From positions 248,001-312,000 of the forward strand of contig CAWARK010000002.1 in NCBI GenBank assembly GCA_963784415.1: a stretch of 64,000 nucleotides of DNA. The letters are read 5' to 3'. A program made the translations under genes and the position numbers. This stretch comes from UBA7672 sp963784415 (GTDB taxonomy: Bacteria; Pseudomonadota; Alphaproteobacteria; Caulobacterales; Hyphomonadaceae). Shown piece by piece: positions 50,516 to 58,028 of this stretch (position 1 is the stretch's first letter; every line of letters starts with the position of its first letter). The notes under the pieces were generated by a model. That model saw nothing but the letters and a program-made list of their open reading frames with translations. It did not search any database and was not told where the DNA came from.

Positions 50516-50943
50516 CTTCCCGGCGACCAGTCCGGCGACGCCATCACGAACCCCGCAAAATCGAAGCCCGGCGACACCGTGCACCCCACCAGCGTCCACG
50601 CCCCCAGCGTGCGCGCCGCCTGCCAGTGATGCGGCGGCACGACCAGCTGTGGGCGTTGGCCCGCGGCGAGGTCTGGACCGAGGACGCGTGTCTTTGGTTT
50701 CGACTTCCCGGTTACCGCAAGGCTCAGCTCCAACGGGGCACCTGCGTAGTAGTGCCAGATCTCCGTCGCATCGACCTTATGCCAGTGCGAGCGTTCACCC
50801 TCTCCCAGCAGGTAGTAGATCGCAGTTCCCGGCGAGCGATGCCCGTGATCGTGAGGATCCGGAATGCGATGCGTCTGCACATACCACCCGCCTTCCGGAT
50901 GCGGCTGGAGGCCGAGGGTCTGGATGACGTCTTCGAAGGTCAT
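50512..50943 (-). CDS. Cupin_5 (DUF985) family protein
   Basis: The 143-residue RmlC-like cupin matches the DUF985 family. Motifs: LGLQPHPEGGWYVQTHR, TAIYYLLGEGERSHWHKVDATEIWHYYAG with metal-type histidines, and VPPHHWQAA with GCTVSPGFDFAGFVMA. Family members are sugar-epimerase-like, with function mostly unknown. The start overlaps the gloB stop as TGATG, so the pair is coupled. Confidence 0.9.
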   Translation of the reverse strand: MTFEDVIQTLGLQPHPEGGWYVQTHRIPDPHDHGHRSPGTAIYYLLGEGERSHWHKVDATEIWHYYAGAPLELSLAVTGKSKPKTRVLGPDLAAGQRPQLVVPPHHWQAARTLGAWTLVGCTVSPGFDFAGFVMASPDWSPGS

Positions 50944-51722
50944 CAGAAATTGTTCTTCCGCTCGCGCACTTCAGCAAACGTCGCGACCACATCGCCGGCA
51001 TGTCCGACGAGAGCCTGCAGCGCCGGATCGTCCGCGCGCAGGAAAGGATTGCTCGCCTTCTCCTTGCCGATCGTCGTCGGCACGGTCGCGACATCCTTCG
51101 CGCGTTTCGCCTTAACCTCGTCGGCATAGGCAAGCAGCGCCGCATTCCCCCCATCCACGCTCAACGCAAACGCCGCGTTCGCCGCTGTGTACTCGTGCGC
51201 GCAATAGACCACCGTGTCGTCGGGCAGGGCGCGCAGCTTGCCGAGACTGTCCCACATCTGCCCCGGCGTGCCTTCGAACAATCGCCCGCAGCCGAGCGCG
51301 AAAAGCGTGTCGCCGACGAAGGCAATCTTCTGATCCGCGAGGTGAAACACGATGTGCCCCAGCGTATGCCCCGGCGTTTCGATGATCCGCGCCTTCAGCC
51401 CACCAAGCTCGACAACATCGCCCTCGCGCAAAATCCGGTCCGGCGCCTTGCCGATCTTCGTCACCTCTTCCGGCCCCACCACCTTCGCCCCCGTCCTCGC
51501 GACAATCTCCGCATTCCCCCCGGCATGGTCGGGATGCCAGTGCGTGTTCCAGATCTGCGTGATCCTCCAGCCCTTCGCATCGGCCTCGTCGAGGATCTTC
51601 CCGGCCTCCGGCGTATCAATCGTGGCCGTCTCGCCCGTAGCGGGGTCGTGCAGCAGGAAGCCGTAATTGTCCTTCAGGCAGGGAAAGATGTGGACGATCG
51701 CCTGGGTCACGTCTTGGGGCAT
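50943..51722 (-). CDS. gloB: Hydroxyacylglutathione hydrolase (glyoxalase II)
   Basis: The 259-residue metallo-beta-lactamase-fold thioesterase cleaves S-D-lactoylglutathione in methylglyoxal detoxification. The metal motif is T-H61-x-H63-x-D65-H66 (NTHWHPDHAGGN). Other ligands sit in TPGHTLGHI and FVGDTLFALGCGRLFEGT. The C-terminal region holds the glutathione-binding HAGYD-like stretch and basic residues (NPFLRADD). It is upstream of and coupled to the cupin gene. It is divergent from the methyltransferase gene. Confidence 0.95.
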   Translation of the reverse strand: MPQDVTQAIVHIFPCLKDNYGFLLHDPATGETATIDTPEAGKILDEADAKGWRITQIWNTHWHPDHAGGNAEIVARTGAKVVGPEEVTKIGKAPDRILREGDVVELGGLKARIIETPGHTLGHIVFHLADQKIAFVGDTLFALGCGRLFEGTPGQMWDSLGKLRALPDDTVVYCAHEYTAANAAFALSVDGGNAALLAYADEVKAKRAKDVATVPTTIGKEKASNPFLRADDPALQALVGHAGDVVATFAEVRERKNNF

Positions 51723-51787
51723 GTGGGTTTACCTTTCCCGTCAGCACACGCCCTATATAGGCGCGACAACTCGCCAGAGGTTAGGCC

Positions 51788-52525
51788 ATGCGCTTCGATA
51801 TCGACAGGCAGCAGGCCTTCTACGGCTCGGCCCTCGGGCGCATGGCGTTCGACATGGTCGACAAGCGCGTGGCGGCGCTATGGCCAACGGCCAATGGCCT
51901 CGATGTGCTGGGGCTCGGCCATGCCGATGCCCTCCTGGAGCGCTTCCGCGCCAACGCGCGCCGCGTGGTCTCGGCCGCCCCCGCCATGCAGGGCGCGGAA
52001 CGCTGGCCGGCTGACGGCAAGGGCCTCACCACGCTGGTCGAGGACGAGCGCCTGCCATTCCCCGACGCCTTGTTCGACCGCATCGTCGTCTGTCACGCGC
52101 TGGAGGAGGCGGAGAGCCCCAACCGGCTGCTGCGCGAGATCTGGCGGATCGCCGCCCCCGAGGCCCGCATCCTCATCATCGTGGCGCACCGGCGGGGGCT
52201 GTGGGCCCGCGCGGAATCAACGCCTTTCGGGCATGGCCGCCCCTACACACGCATGCAGCTCACCCGCCTGCTCGAAGACGCGATGTTCACGCCCCAGGCG
52301 TCAGCCCGCGCGCTTTATGCGCCGCCGATCGACTGGGGAATCATCACGGCGGCGGGCGATGCGTGGGAGAAGATCGGCCGTTTCGCCTGGTCAGGCTTTG
52401 GCGGCGTCCTGATGATCGAGGCGATGAAACGGCTCTATATTCAGCCTGGAAAGGCCGTCCCGGCAGGTCGGGTGGTCAAAGTCCCCGAAAAGCGGTCGTT
52501 TCGTGATCGAAGCGAAAAAAGCTGA
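51788..52525 (+). CDS. SAM-dependent methyltransferase (UbiE/class I-like)
   Basis: The 245-residue class I methyltransferase has a degenerate glycine loop (LDVLGLGHADALLERF), the acidic strand end VVSAAPAMQG, and post-II DALFDRIVVCHALEEAESP. This last is typical of methyltransferase domain 11. The C-terminal third is basic. The substrate is unknown; such genes beside gloB are common in alphaproteobacteria. It precedes glnK but has its own stop well before the glnK promoter. Confidence 0.85.
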   Translation: MRFDIDRQQAFYGSALGRMAFDMVDKRVAALWPTANGLDVLGLGHADALLERFRANARRVVSAAPAMQGAERWPADGKGLTTLVEDERLPFPDALFDRIVVCHALEEAESPNRLLREIWRIAAPEARILIIVAHRRGLWARAESTPFGHGRPYTRMQLTRLLEDAMFTPQASARALYAPPIDWGIITAAGDAWEKIGRFAWSGFGGVLMIEAMKRLYIQPGKAVPAGRVVKVPEKRSFRDRSEKS

Positions 52526-52534
52526 AAATAGATG

Positions 52535-52563
52535 TTGAACATGTGTAAGTGATGCAATATATG
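52535..52563 (+). promoter_or_regulatory. Predicted sigma70-type promoter of glnK
   Basis: TTGAAC (52535-52540) and TATATG (52558-52563) lie 17 bases apart, about 50 bases before the glnK ATG. I see no sigma54-type GG-N10-GC element in this gap, although PII genes are often under NtrC/sigma54. Confidence 0.68.
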
Positions 52564-52615
52564 TAGATCCGAAGCGGGGCAGACCCGCAGAGCCTCAACC
52601 GGAAGGGAATGCCCC

Positions 52616-52960
52616 ATGAAATACGTCACCGCCGTCTTCAAACCCAGCCGCCTCGACGCTGTTCTGGATGCCGTGACCGCCGCCGGCGCGTCGGGCGTCA
52701 CCGTCACCGAAGTCCGCGGCTACGGCCGCCAGCAAGGCAAGACCGAAGTCTATCGCGGCGCTGAATACGAAGTGCGCCTCCTGCCGAAGGTCCGCATCGA
52801 AATCGCCTGCTCGGACGCGATCCTTGAAAAGGTCGTCGACTCGATCACGCAAGCCGCCAACACCAACAAGATCGGCGACGGCAAGATCTTCGTGATGGAC
52901 CTCGAGCAAGTGATGCGTATCCGCACGGGCGAGAAAAACGAATCCGCTCTCAGCACCTGA
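52616..52960 (+). CDS. glnK: PII nitrogen regulatory protein GlnK/GlnB
   Basis: The 114-residue signal-transduction trimer reports 2-oxoglutarate and nitrogen status. The T-loop has the uridylylation site Y51 in EVYRGAEYEV. The PII signatures are YRGAEY and the C-terminal TNKIGDGKIFVMDLEQVMRIRTGE. The N-terminal KYVTAVFKPSRLD is slightly diverged from the usual KKIEAIIKPFKL. GlnK genes usually precede amtB; here a hairpin follows and the next gene encodes a TIR protein. The C-terminus NESALST suggests GlnK over GlnB. Confidence 0.95.
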   Translation: MKYVTAVFKPSRLDAVLDAVTAAGASGVTVTEVRGYGRQQGKTEVYRGAEYEVRLLPKVRIEIACSDAILEKVVDSITQAANTNKIGDGKIFVMDLEQVMRIRTGEKNESALST

Positions 52961-52986
52961 TACTGGCGCCAAGCCAGACGAAACCG

Positions 52987-53015
52987 GCCGGAGCCCCGCC
53001 TAGACGGGGACCGGC
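52987..53015 (+). terminator. Hairpin after glnK
   Basis: GCCGG-AG-CCCCG pairs with CGGGG-A-CCGGC around a 6-base loop, 27 bases after the glnK stop. No U-tract follows, so termination is possible but not certain. Confidence 0.5.
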
Positions 53016-53226
53016 TGGCGCGTCACCCGGACGGAAATGCCCAAAGACAAGCCGTTCCGGAAGCGTTGGTAGCCAAGTCCCCCAATGATCCAGCCACCAG
53101 GGCTTTGAGCCGCCGGAGGAGACCCCTCTCCCGGCGGTTCCGCGCTATCCGACATGGCAGTCGCGGCGCCGCGCCGGGATTGCATGCGCGCTTCGCCCCG
53201 CACTAAGGTCATCCCGAGGTATGGGG

Positions 53227-54414
53227 ATGCCCAAGGTCTTCATCAGCTACCGCCGCGACGACAGCCAGCATCAGGCTGACCGCATCTTCGATGCGTTGAC
53301 GCGTGTCGTTCCCAAGAAAGATATCTTTATCGACATCGACGGCATTCCGGCCGGCGTGGACTTTGTCGACCACCTCAACCAGCAGGTCGAAAAATGCGAC
53401 ACGCTGCTCGCGCTGATCGGACCCGAGTGGCTGACCACACGCTCAGCGAACGGACAGCGGCGGCTCGACGATCCCGGCGATTTTGTCCGCATCGAAATCG
53501 CTGCAGCGCTCAAGCGGCGCATCACTGTCGCGCCCGTCCTGCTCGACGGCGCGACAATGCCGCTCGAAAAGGACCTGCCCCCGGACATCAAGGAGCTGGC
53601 GCGCCGGAACGCCATCGAGATTCGCCGCAACAGCTTTGATTCCGACGCGCAGCGGATGATGCAGAAACTCGGAATTCGCAGCGGGCGAGGGTGGGCCCTG
53701 GCCCTTGTCGCCGGACTTGCGGCAGCAGTCGGGATCGGCGCGTGGGCCATGCTGACGGTCAGCGGAGGCCCTGCAAAGCCGGGCGAGCCGTCAGAGACCG
53801 TGGCCGAAGCAGCGCTTCCCGCGCAGGTCGCGCCTGATCCAGCAGGTGCTCTGCAAGCCACAGTGCAAACGCCGCCCGTCATTCCCGCCGCACAGCCGGA
53901 GCCTGCAAACAGCACGCCCGCGCCAGCGGCGGCGCCAAAGATCGAGCAACCGGTGGTGAGCTGCACGGATTGTCCGCCGCTGTCGCGAACCAAACTGCCG
54001 GGCGGCAAGACGATCGAGGCGAGTGCGCCGATATCGCTGGGCGACTGGAGGCTGTTTTGCGCAAACGTCACGTGTGGCGATGTCGATCGCAAGCGTGAAG
54101 CGGGACTGCCGGTGACGTCGATCAGCTGGACGATGGCGAACCAGTATGTCGCGTGGCTGTCCACGCGCATGGGCCGCGCGCTTCGCCTGCCGACTGCAGA
54201 GGAAGCGGAAGGCCTGACACTTGAACAGCCAACGGCAGATCAATCCGCTTATTCCGAATGGACCAGCACATGCCATGGCAGTGGGCCAGGCGCGTGTGCG
54301 GGCTACGAAGTGCGTGGATGGGATGCAAAGGCCAAGCGCATTGCCGATTGGTTCTCGCTGTCCGCCAAGGGCAGCACGCTCGGGTTCCGGGTGGTGGCGG
54401 CGGGCAAACTTTGA
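53227..54414 (+). CDS. TIR domain - transmembrane helix - SUMF/FGE-like domain protein
   Basis: The 395-residue fusion begins with a TIR domain (1-150): PKVFISYRRDD, DIFIDIDGIPAGVDF and DFVRIEIAAAL, where E90 is in place of the catalytic glutamate. A membrane helix follows (156-177, WALALVAGLAAAVGIGAWAMLTV), then a Pro/Ala linker (178-245). A short sulfatase-modifying-factor-like domain closes it (about 247-395), with VTSISWTMANQYVAWLSTRMGRALRLPTAEEAEGL, YSEWTS and TLGFRVVAA. It holds six cysteines (C246, C249, C278, C283, C349, C357). The likely topology is TIR in the cytoplasm and SUMF domain in the periplasm. The second ATG at 53227 has GAGG at good spacing. It heads a unit with the next gene, 11 bases on. 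Confidence 0.88.
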   Translation: MPKVFISYRRDDSQHQADRIFDALTRVVPKKDIFIDIDGIPAGVDFVDHLNQQVEKCDTLLALIGPEWLTTRSANGQRRLDDPGDFVRIEIAAALKRRITVAPVLLDGATMPLEKDLPPDIKELARRNAIEIRRNSFDSDAQRMMQKLGIRSGRGWALALVAGLAAAVGIGAWAMLTVSGGPAKPGEPSETVAEAALPAQVAPDPAGALQATVQTPPVIPAAQPEPANSTPAPAAAPKIEQPVVSCTDCPPLSRTKLPGGKTIEASAPISLGDWRLFCANVTCGDVDRKREAGLPVTSISWTMANQYVAWLSTRMGRALRLPTAEEAEGLTLEQPTADQSAYSEWTSTCHGSGPGACAGYEVRGWDAKAKRIADWFSLSAKGSTLGFRVVAAGKL

Positions 54415-54425
54415 AGGGGGAACGT

Positions 54426-55496
54426 ATGCTGAAAGCATGGATGGGCGCGCTGGCGGCAGCAGTCGGCCTGGTGCTGTTCGCTGGTCCCGCAGCGCACGCT
54501 CAGCCAACGACAGCGCTGGGCAAATGGTATTGCTCCGTCCTCGTCGACGACTTCGATCCAACCGCCGCGATCGCCGCCTTCCCGCTGGAAAAACTCGGCA
54601 AGGCGAAACAGACACGCGAGGTGGACGAAGACCATACAGCTCATGTGAGGCTGGTCGCACAGGGCGACGACTTCGAAGTCACGTACGCCTACTTGTACAA
54701 TGAAGACGATGTCGACCATCACTACGGCTATAGACTGTCGATCGACACCGGGGCCGGCGGCAAGCTCGACGACAGGGACGCAATGCTGTGGCTGATGGAG
54801 TTCGGTGCGCCGGAGAAGGATTTCTCGGGCTACGTCGTTGGCGGTGGTTCGAAATCGAATGACAGCTATCGCTTTGAATTCGGCATCTGGGATTCGGGGC
54901 GGTATTACGCAAGCTGGTCCGGCGATCGCGACATCCGGAAGGCTGCGGCCCTGTGCGCTGGCGCCAAGCCTGTGCCGCCGGGCACAGTGCTGCCCAACGA
55001 CATGACGGTTGGTGCAGCGCTCGACAAGAAAACCGACAAGGTCAGTCTCTGGTACTGTTCTGTCCTGAAGCCCGGCTTCGATCCCGTGGCAGCCATCAAG
55101 GCGTTTCCGCTCGAGACACTGCCCGCGGCCAAGGAAGTCCGCGAGAACGACGATGGCGACGTGTCAGTGGTTGTTGGCGCAGACGGCGAGGATTTCAAGG
55201 TTGAGTACCGGTACGCCTACACAACCGATGCCGTCGACGAGCCCTACGGGTTCGGCCTCTTCGTTCAGCCCACGCACAGCTCCACCACGTCCGTGGCTGA
55301 AGCGATGGCGTGGCTTCGCGGTTTTGGCGCGCCGAAGAAAGATACGGCGGGATTGGGCTATGAGATCGGAAGCGGCAAGTCCGATTTCGGCAATGATGCG
55401 CCGTTCAAGTTCGCAGTGTGGAACATGTTTGGCATAAGATCGGCGCAGTGGTTCGATGCCGCCGACCTGAAGAAGGCTGCTCAGTTGTGCGGCTAG
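54426..55496 (+). CDS. Secreted protein with two tandem homologous domains, unknown function
   Basis: The 356-residue protein has a signal peptide (AALAAAVGLVLFAGPAAHA, cut near residue 25) and two repeats of about 150 residues. Both begin WYCSVL, continue FDP-x-AAI-AFPLE, and share GDDFEV/GEDFKV, YGYRLSI/YGFGLFV, FGAPEKD/FGAPKKD and a final DIRKAAALC or DLKKAAQLC. Each repeat has two cysteines, likely an internal disulfide. I know of no named family for this. A strong GGGGGAA ribosome site lies before the ATG. It follows the TIR-SUMF gene by 11 bases and shares its periplasmic location. Confidence 0.88.
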   Translation: MLKAWMGALAAAVGLVLFAGPAAHAQPTTALGKWYCSVLVDDFDPTAAIAAFPLEKLGKAKQTREVDEDHTAHVRLVAQGDDFEVTYAYLYNEDDVDHHYGYRLSIDTGAGGKLDDRDAMLWLMEFGAPEKDFSGYVVGGGSKSNDSYRFEFGIWDSGRYYASWSGDRDIRKAAALCAGAKPVPPGTVLPNDMTVGAALDKKTDKVSLWYCSVLKPGFDPVAAIKAFPLETLPAAKEVRENDDGDVSVVVGADGEDFKVEYRYAYTTDAVDEPYGFGLFVQPTHSSTTSVAEAMAWLRGFGAPKKDTAGLGYEIGSGKSDFGNDAPFKFAVWNMFGIRSAQWFDAADLKKAAQLCG

Positions 55497-55503
55497 ACCG
55501 TCC

Positions 55504-55893
55504 CTAGGGCTTGGCGCGATAGGGCAGGTAACCGCGCTCAACCAGGCGACGCAGGCCGTTATAGGCCTCGGTCAGTTCCTCATAAGCCGTTCTCAGCGAG
55601 GCAACCTGCTGCACGTCCTGCGGCGAGGGCGAGTCTGCTTTCTTTGACAGCGCGATCGATGCGCCGAGCCACCGAGCGCGGGCGTGGGCTGCTGCGACGG
55701 CGAGGCGCTGGAATTGTTCGAGGTCGGCGTGGCCGAGCGTCTTGGCGACGACTTCGCGATTGGCGGCGAAGGCGGCGAAGTCGATCTGTTCGAGATGACC
55801 GCGCAGGGCGCGCTGTTGCTGCGGGTCTAGGGCAGCTTCCGGCTCGAAGTGATCGGAGACCTTCCTGACGGTCGAAGTCATGGTGAAGGACAT
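55504..55893 (-). CDS. Small helical protein, unknown function
   Basis: The 129-residue protein is mostly helical: LDPQQQRALRGHLEQIDFAAFAANREVVAK, ADLEQFQRLAVAAAHARARWL and VASLRTAYEELTEAYNGLRRLVERG. No signal peptide or known motif is seen. The ATG at 55893 has AGGAAA eight bases before it. It converges on the tandem-repeat gene, ending 7 bases from it. The family is not recognised. Confidence 0.7.
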   Translation of the reverse strand: MSFTMTSTVRKVSDHFEPEAALDPQQQRALRGHLEQIDFAAFAANREVVAKTLGHADLEQFQRLAVAAAHARARWLGASIALSKKADSPSPQDVQQVASLRTAYEELTEAYNGLRRLVERGYLPYRAKP

Positions 55894-56061
55894 GGACGTT
55901 TCCTGTTCCGGCCCGTGCAACGGGAGTTCGGGGGAGGTCGGGCCACGATCAGGATACCGCCGAGCGGTTAGCGACAGCTTTCGGGATTGAGTCGGTTTCG
56001 CAGCAGCGCCGTCCCGTTTCAGGACAAGCGGGGTGCGCGCGTCTCGCGTTGTCGCAGCGGA

Positions 56062-57039
56062 CTACTGTTCGAGCGGGTTAACGGATTGCTGCTCTTGCTG
56101 CGGCTGGCAGGCAGGGCCTGTGCCTTCCGGGATCGGCTTGCCGAGGCGCTTCAGCGCGTCGACCGCTTCCGGCTCGCAGGTCAGGTGCGACTGGCGCACA
56201 GCCTCAGAGTAGATCTGGACAGCGCGCGTGAGATCCTTGGGACCGCCACGGCCATTCTCCAGCATCGAGGCGAGGGCGACAGGCGCGCCCTTCATCACCG
56301 GCTCACCGGCTTTCACCTGGCTGGCATAGGTCGCCATGTAGGCTTCCAGCATCTGGCGGGCCGATGTGTCGGCCTCGGGATTGGTCGGGCTCATGAAGTA
56401 GAAGCTCGTCACCACCGTCTGCAGCAGCAGCGGGTCAAGCTCGTGCAGTTCCGAGAGCAGGCGGATGCCTTCCGCTTTTTCCTTGGGGTCGGTCTGGTCG
56501 GTCAGCGCAAGGCCGAGCACCATTTTCGCCATTGGATAGCGGTCGGTCAGCTTGCCGAGCTTCACGCGGTTGGCCTTGGCCTCCGGGCTGTCGCCCATCG
56601 TCGCCTGGATGCCGCCCGCAAAGATCTGCGCCGGCTCGAACCCTGCGACAGCCAGCTCATCCATGGAGGGATGACCATCACCACCACCATCCATAGCCAT
56701 CAACATCTGCGCCCCGCGATGGCCTTCCTTGGCGAGTTCGATTTCGACGGCTTGCACCTGTTCTGGCGTGATCGCCTCCTGCGTGCGCAGGTCGGCTTCC
56801 GGGTCCATGACGGCGAGGGGCAGGCGGCCCGGCGCATAGGCCCAGTCGAGCCGGTCGCGCAGGAAAGTCTTGAGATCGCCATCCGGCTTCAGCTTCGGCG
56901 CATCCTTGAATATGTCGGCCACCGTAACGACACGGTAGGGACCGCTGAGCGGGTCATTGGCCTTTGTCGCGCCCGGCCCGCAGGCGGACAGCGACAGGGA
57001 CAGCGCGATGGTGGAGGCGAGAGCAAGGGTGCGTTTCAT
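56062..57039 (-). CDS. Lipoprotein with EF-hand-like loop and Sel1-like repeats
   Basis: The 325-residue protein has lipobox LSLSAC (C20). Residues 117-128 form a calcium-loop-like sequence (DGGGDGHPSMDE) with Asp at positions 1 and 5, Gly at 6, Ser at 9 and Glu at 12. The C-terminal half (about 165-300) has helical repeats resembling Sel1/TPR, e.g. SMLENGRGGPKDLTRAVQIYSEAV. It is probably periplasmic and anchored. Function unknown. Confidence 0.75.
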   Translation of the reverse strand: MKRTLALASTIALSLSLSACGPGATKANDPLSGPYRVVTVADIFKDAPKLKPDGDLKTFLRDRLDWAYAPGRLPLAVMDPEADLRTQEAITPEQVQAVEIELAKEGHRGAQMLMAMDGGGDGHPSMDELAVAGFEPAQIFAGGIQATMGDSPEAKANRVKLGKLTDRYPMAKMVLGLALTDQTDPKEKAEGIRLLSELHELDPLLLQTVVTSFYFMSPTNPEADTSARQMLEAYMATYASQVKAGEPVMKGAPVALASMLENGRGGPKDLTRAVQIYSEAVRQSHLTCEPEAVDALKRLGKPIPEGTGPACQPQQEQQSVNPLEQ

Positions 57040-57271
57040 GTCCCACCAAAAGCAAATCGCATGCCCGCCCGAGCCGCCCCGCGGGGCTGTTTATCATTAA
57101 GACCATGATTCAGGCCGCCAACGGAACGAAGCATTGGCCTGCTTGCTGCAAGACTCACCTGCCGGAGGGTTCTTGCCGGGGCGATTCTGTCGTATGACAG
57201 TCCTGTGCTGGGGAGCGCGCGTTTTGTTGAGTGATATGGCTGCTGACAGTTTCCAGAATACGTCCGAGGCC

Positions 57272-58015
57272 ATGAGCGACACCTTCCTGGCCGCACTTGC
57301 CCTGAAATGGCGCGAGCTGAGGGATGCCCCCCAGCCGGCGCCCGGGACGTTGGGATTCTACCCCGCGCGCGAAGCCGCCGAGATGCGCCGCCTGTGCCGG
57401 GATGCTGCCGTCATCGGTGCGCCGCCTGAAGCCATTGCGCGCCTGTGGCGCTCGATGTGCGGGGATGTGGCCGCAGCCCGCGGCCTCAAGGCCGTTTACG
57501 TTGCCGGTGGCGACGTCACGCTGACGCTGGAAGCCGGGCGCAGCTATTTTGGCTTCGGCCCCGATCTCGTGCCGCTCGTCGGCATCCGCGATGCGCTCGA
57601 GCGTGTCTCGACAGAAACCGGCGCGCTGGCCTGCCTGCCGTGGCCGGAACATGCCGGTGCGGGCCAGTGGTGGCCCATGCTCAACGAAAGCCGCTTCAGC
57701 GACCTGATGATCGGCTGCGGCTGGCCCAGCCTGCCGGGCCGCAAGGAAGAAGGTCCGCGCGTCGCCATCGTCGGCCGCATTCCCATGGAATCCTCGGGCG
57801 ACGACGACACCCTGGCGACCGCCCATGACGACCATTGGACGGCGGACAAGCTGCTCGGCGAAGTCGGCATCAAGGCCGAAGTCGTGGCGCGCGCCCGGTC
57901 GCTGGCGCTGATCCGCATGTCCGAATTCGTGGCCCCGGACGATCGCCGGATTACCGTGGCGAAGGCCGCGGGGCTGGACGGCCTCCGGGTTATCGGGGTA
58001 CGGCCTCGGCCCTGA
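57272..58015 (+). CDS. Chorismate-mutase-like protein, first gene of hisC-tyrA unit
   Basis: The roughly 247-residue protein has an N-terminal helical part (FLAALALKWRELRDAP and YPAREAAEMRRLCRDAAVIGAPPEAIARLWRSMCGD). This is the spacing and R/E pattern of an AroQ-type chorismate mutase, with a C-terminal extension of about 150 residues. Its place 13 bases before hisC and then tyrA fits a role in tyrosine or phenylalanine synthesis. The ATG at 57272 has GAGG close upstream; an ATG at 57236 is possible. Catalytic residues were not confirmed, so the function is inference. Confidence 0.68.
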   Translation: MSDTFLAALALKWRELRDAPQPAPGTLGFYPAREAAEMRRLCRDAAVIGAPPEAIARLWRSMCGDVAAARGLKAVYVAGGDVTLTLEAGRSYFGFGPDLVPLVGIRDALERVSTETGALACLPWPEHAGAGQWWPMLNESRFSDLMIGCGWPSLPGRKEEGPRVAIVGRIPMESSGDDDTLATAHDDHWTADKLLGEVGIKAEVVARARSLALIRMSEFVAPDDRRITVAKAAGLDGLRVIGVRPRP

Positions 58016-58028
58016 AAGGGGCCCTGAC

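Noticed and set aside
52526..52615. Sigma54 promoter before glnK
   Set aside because: No GG-N10-GC pair at the right spacing; a sigma70-type promoter fits instead.
53000..53212. 70-codon minus-strand frame between glnK and the TIR-SUMF gene
   Set aside because: It overlaps the glnK hairpin and has no ribosome site; product low complexity.
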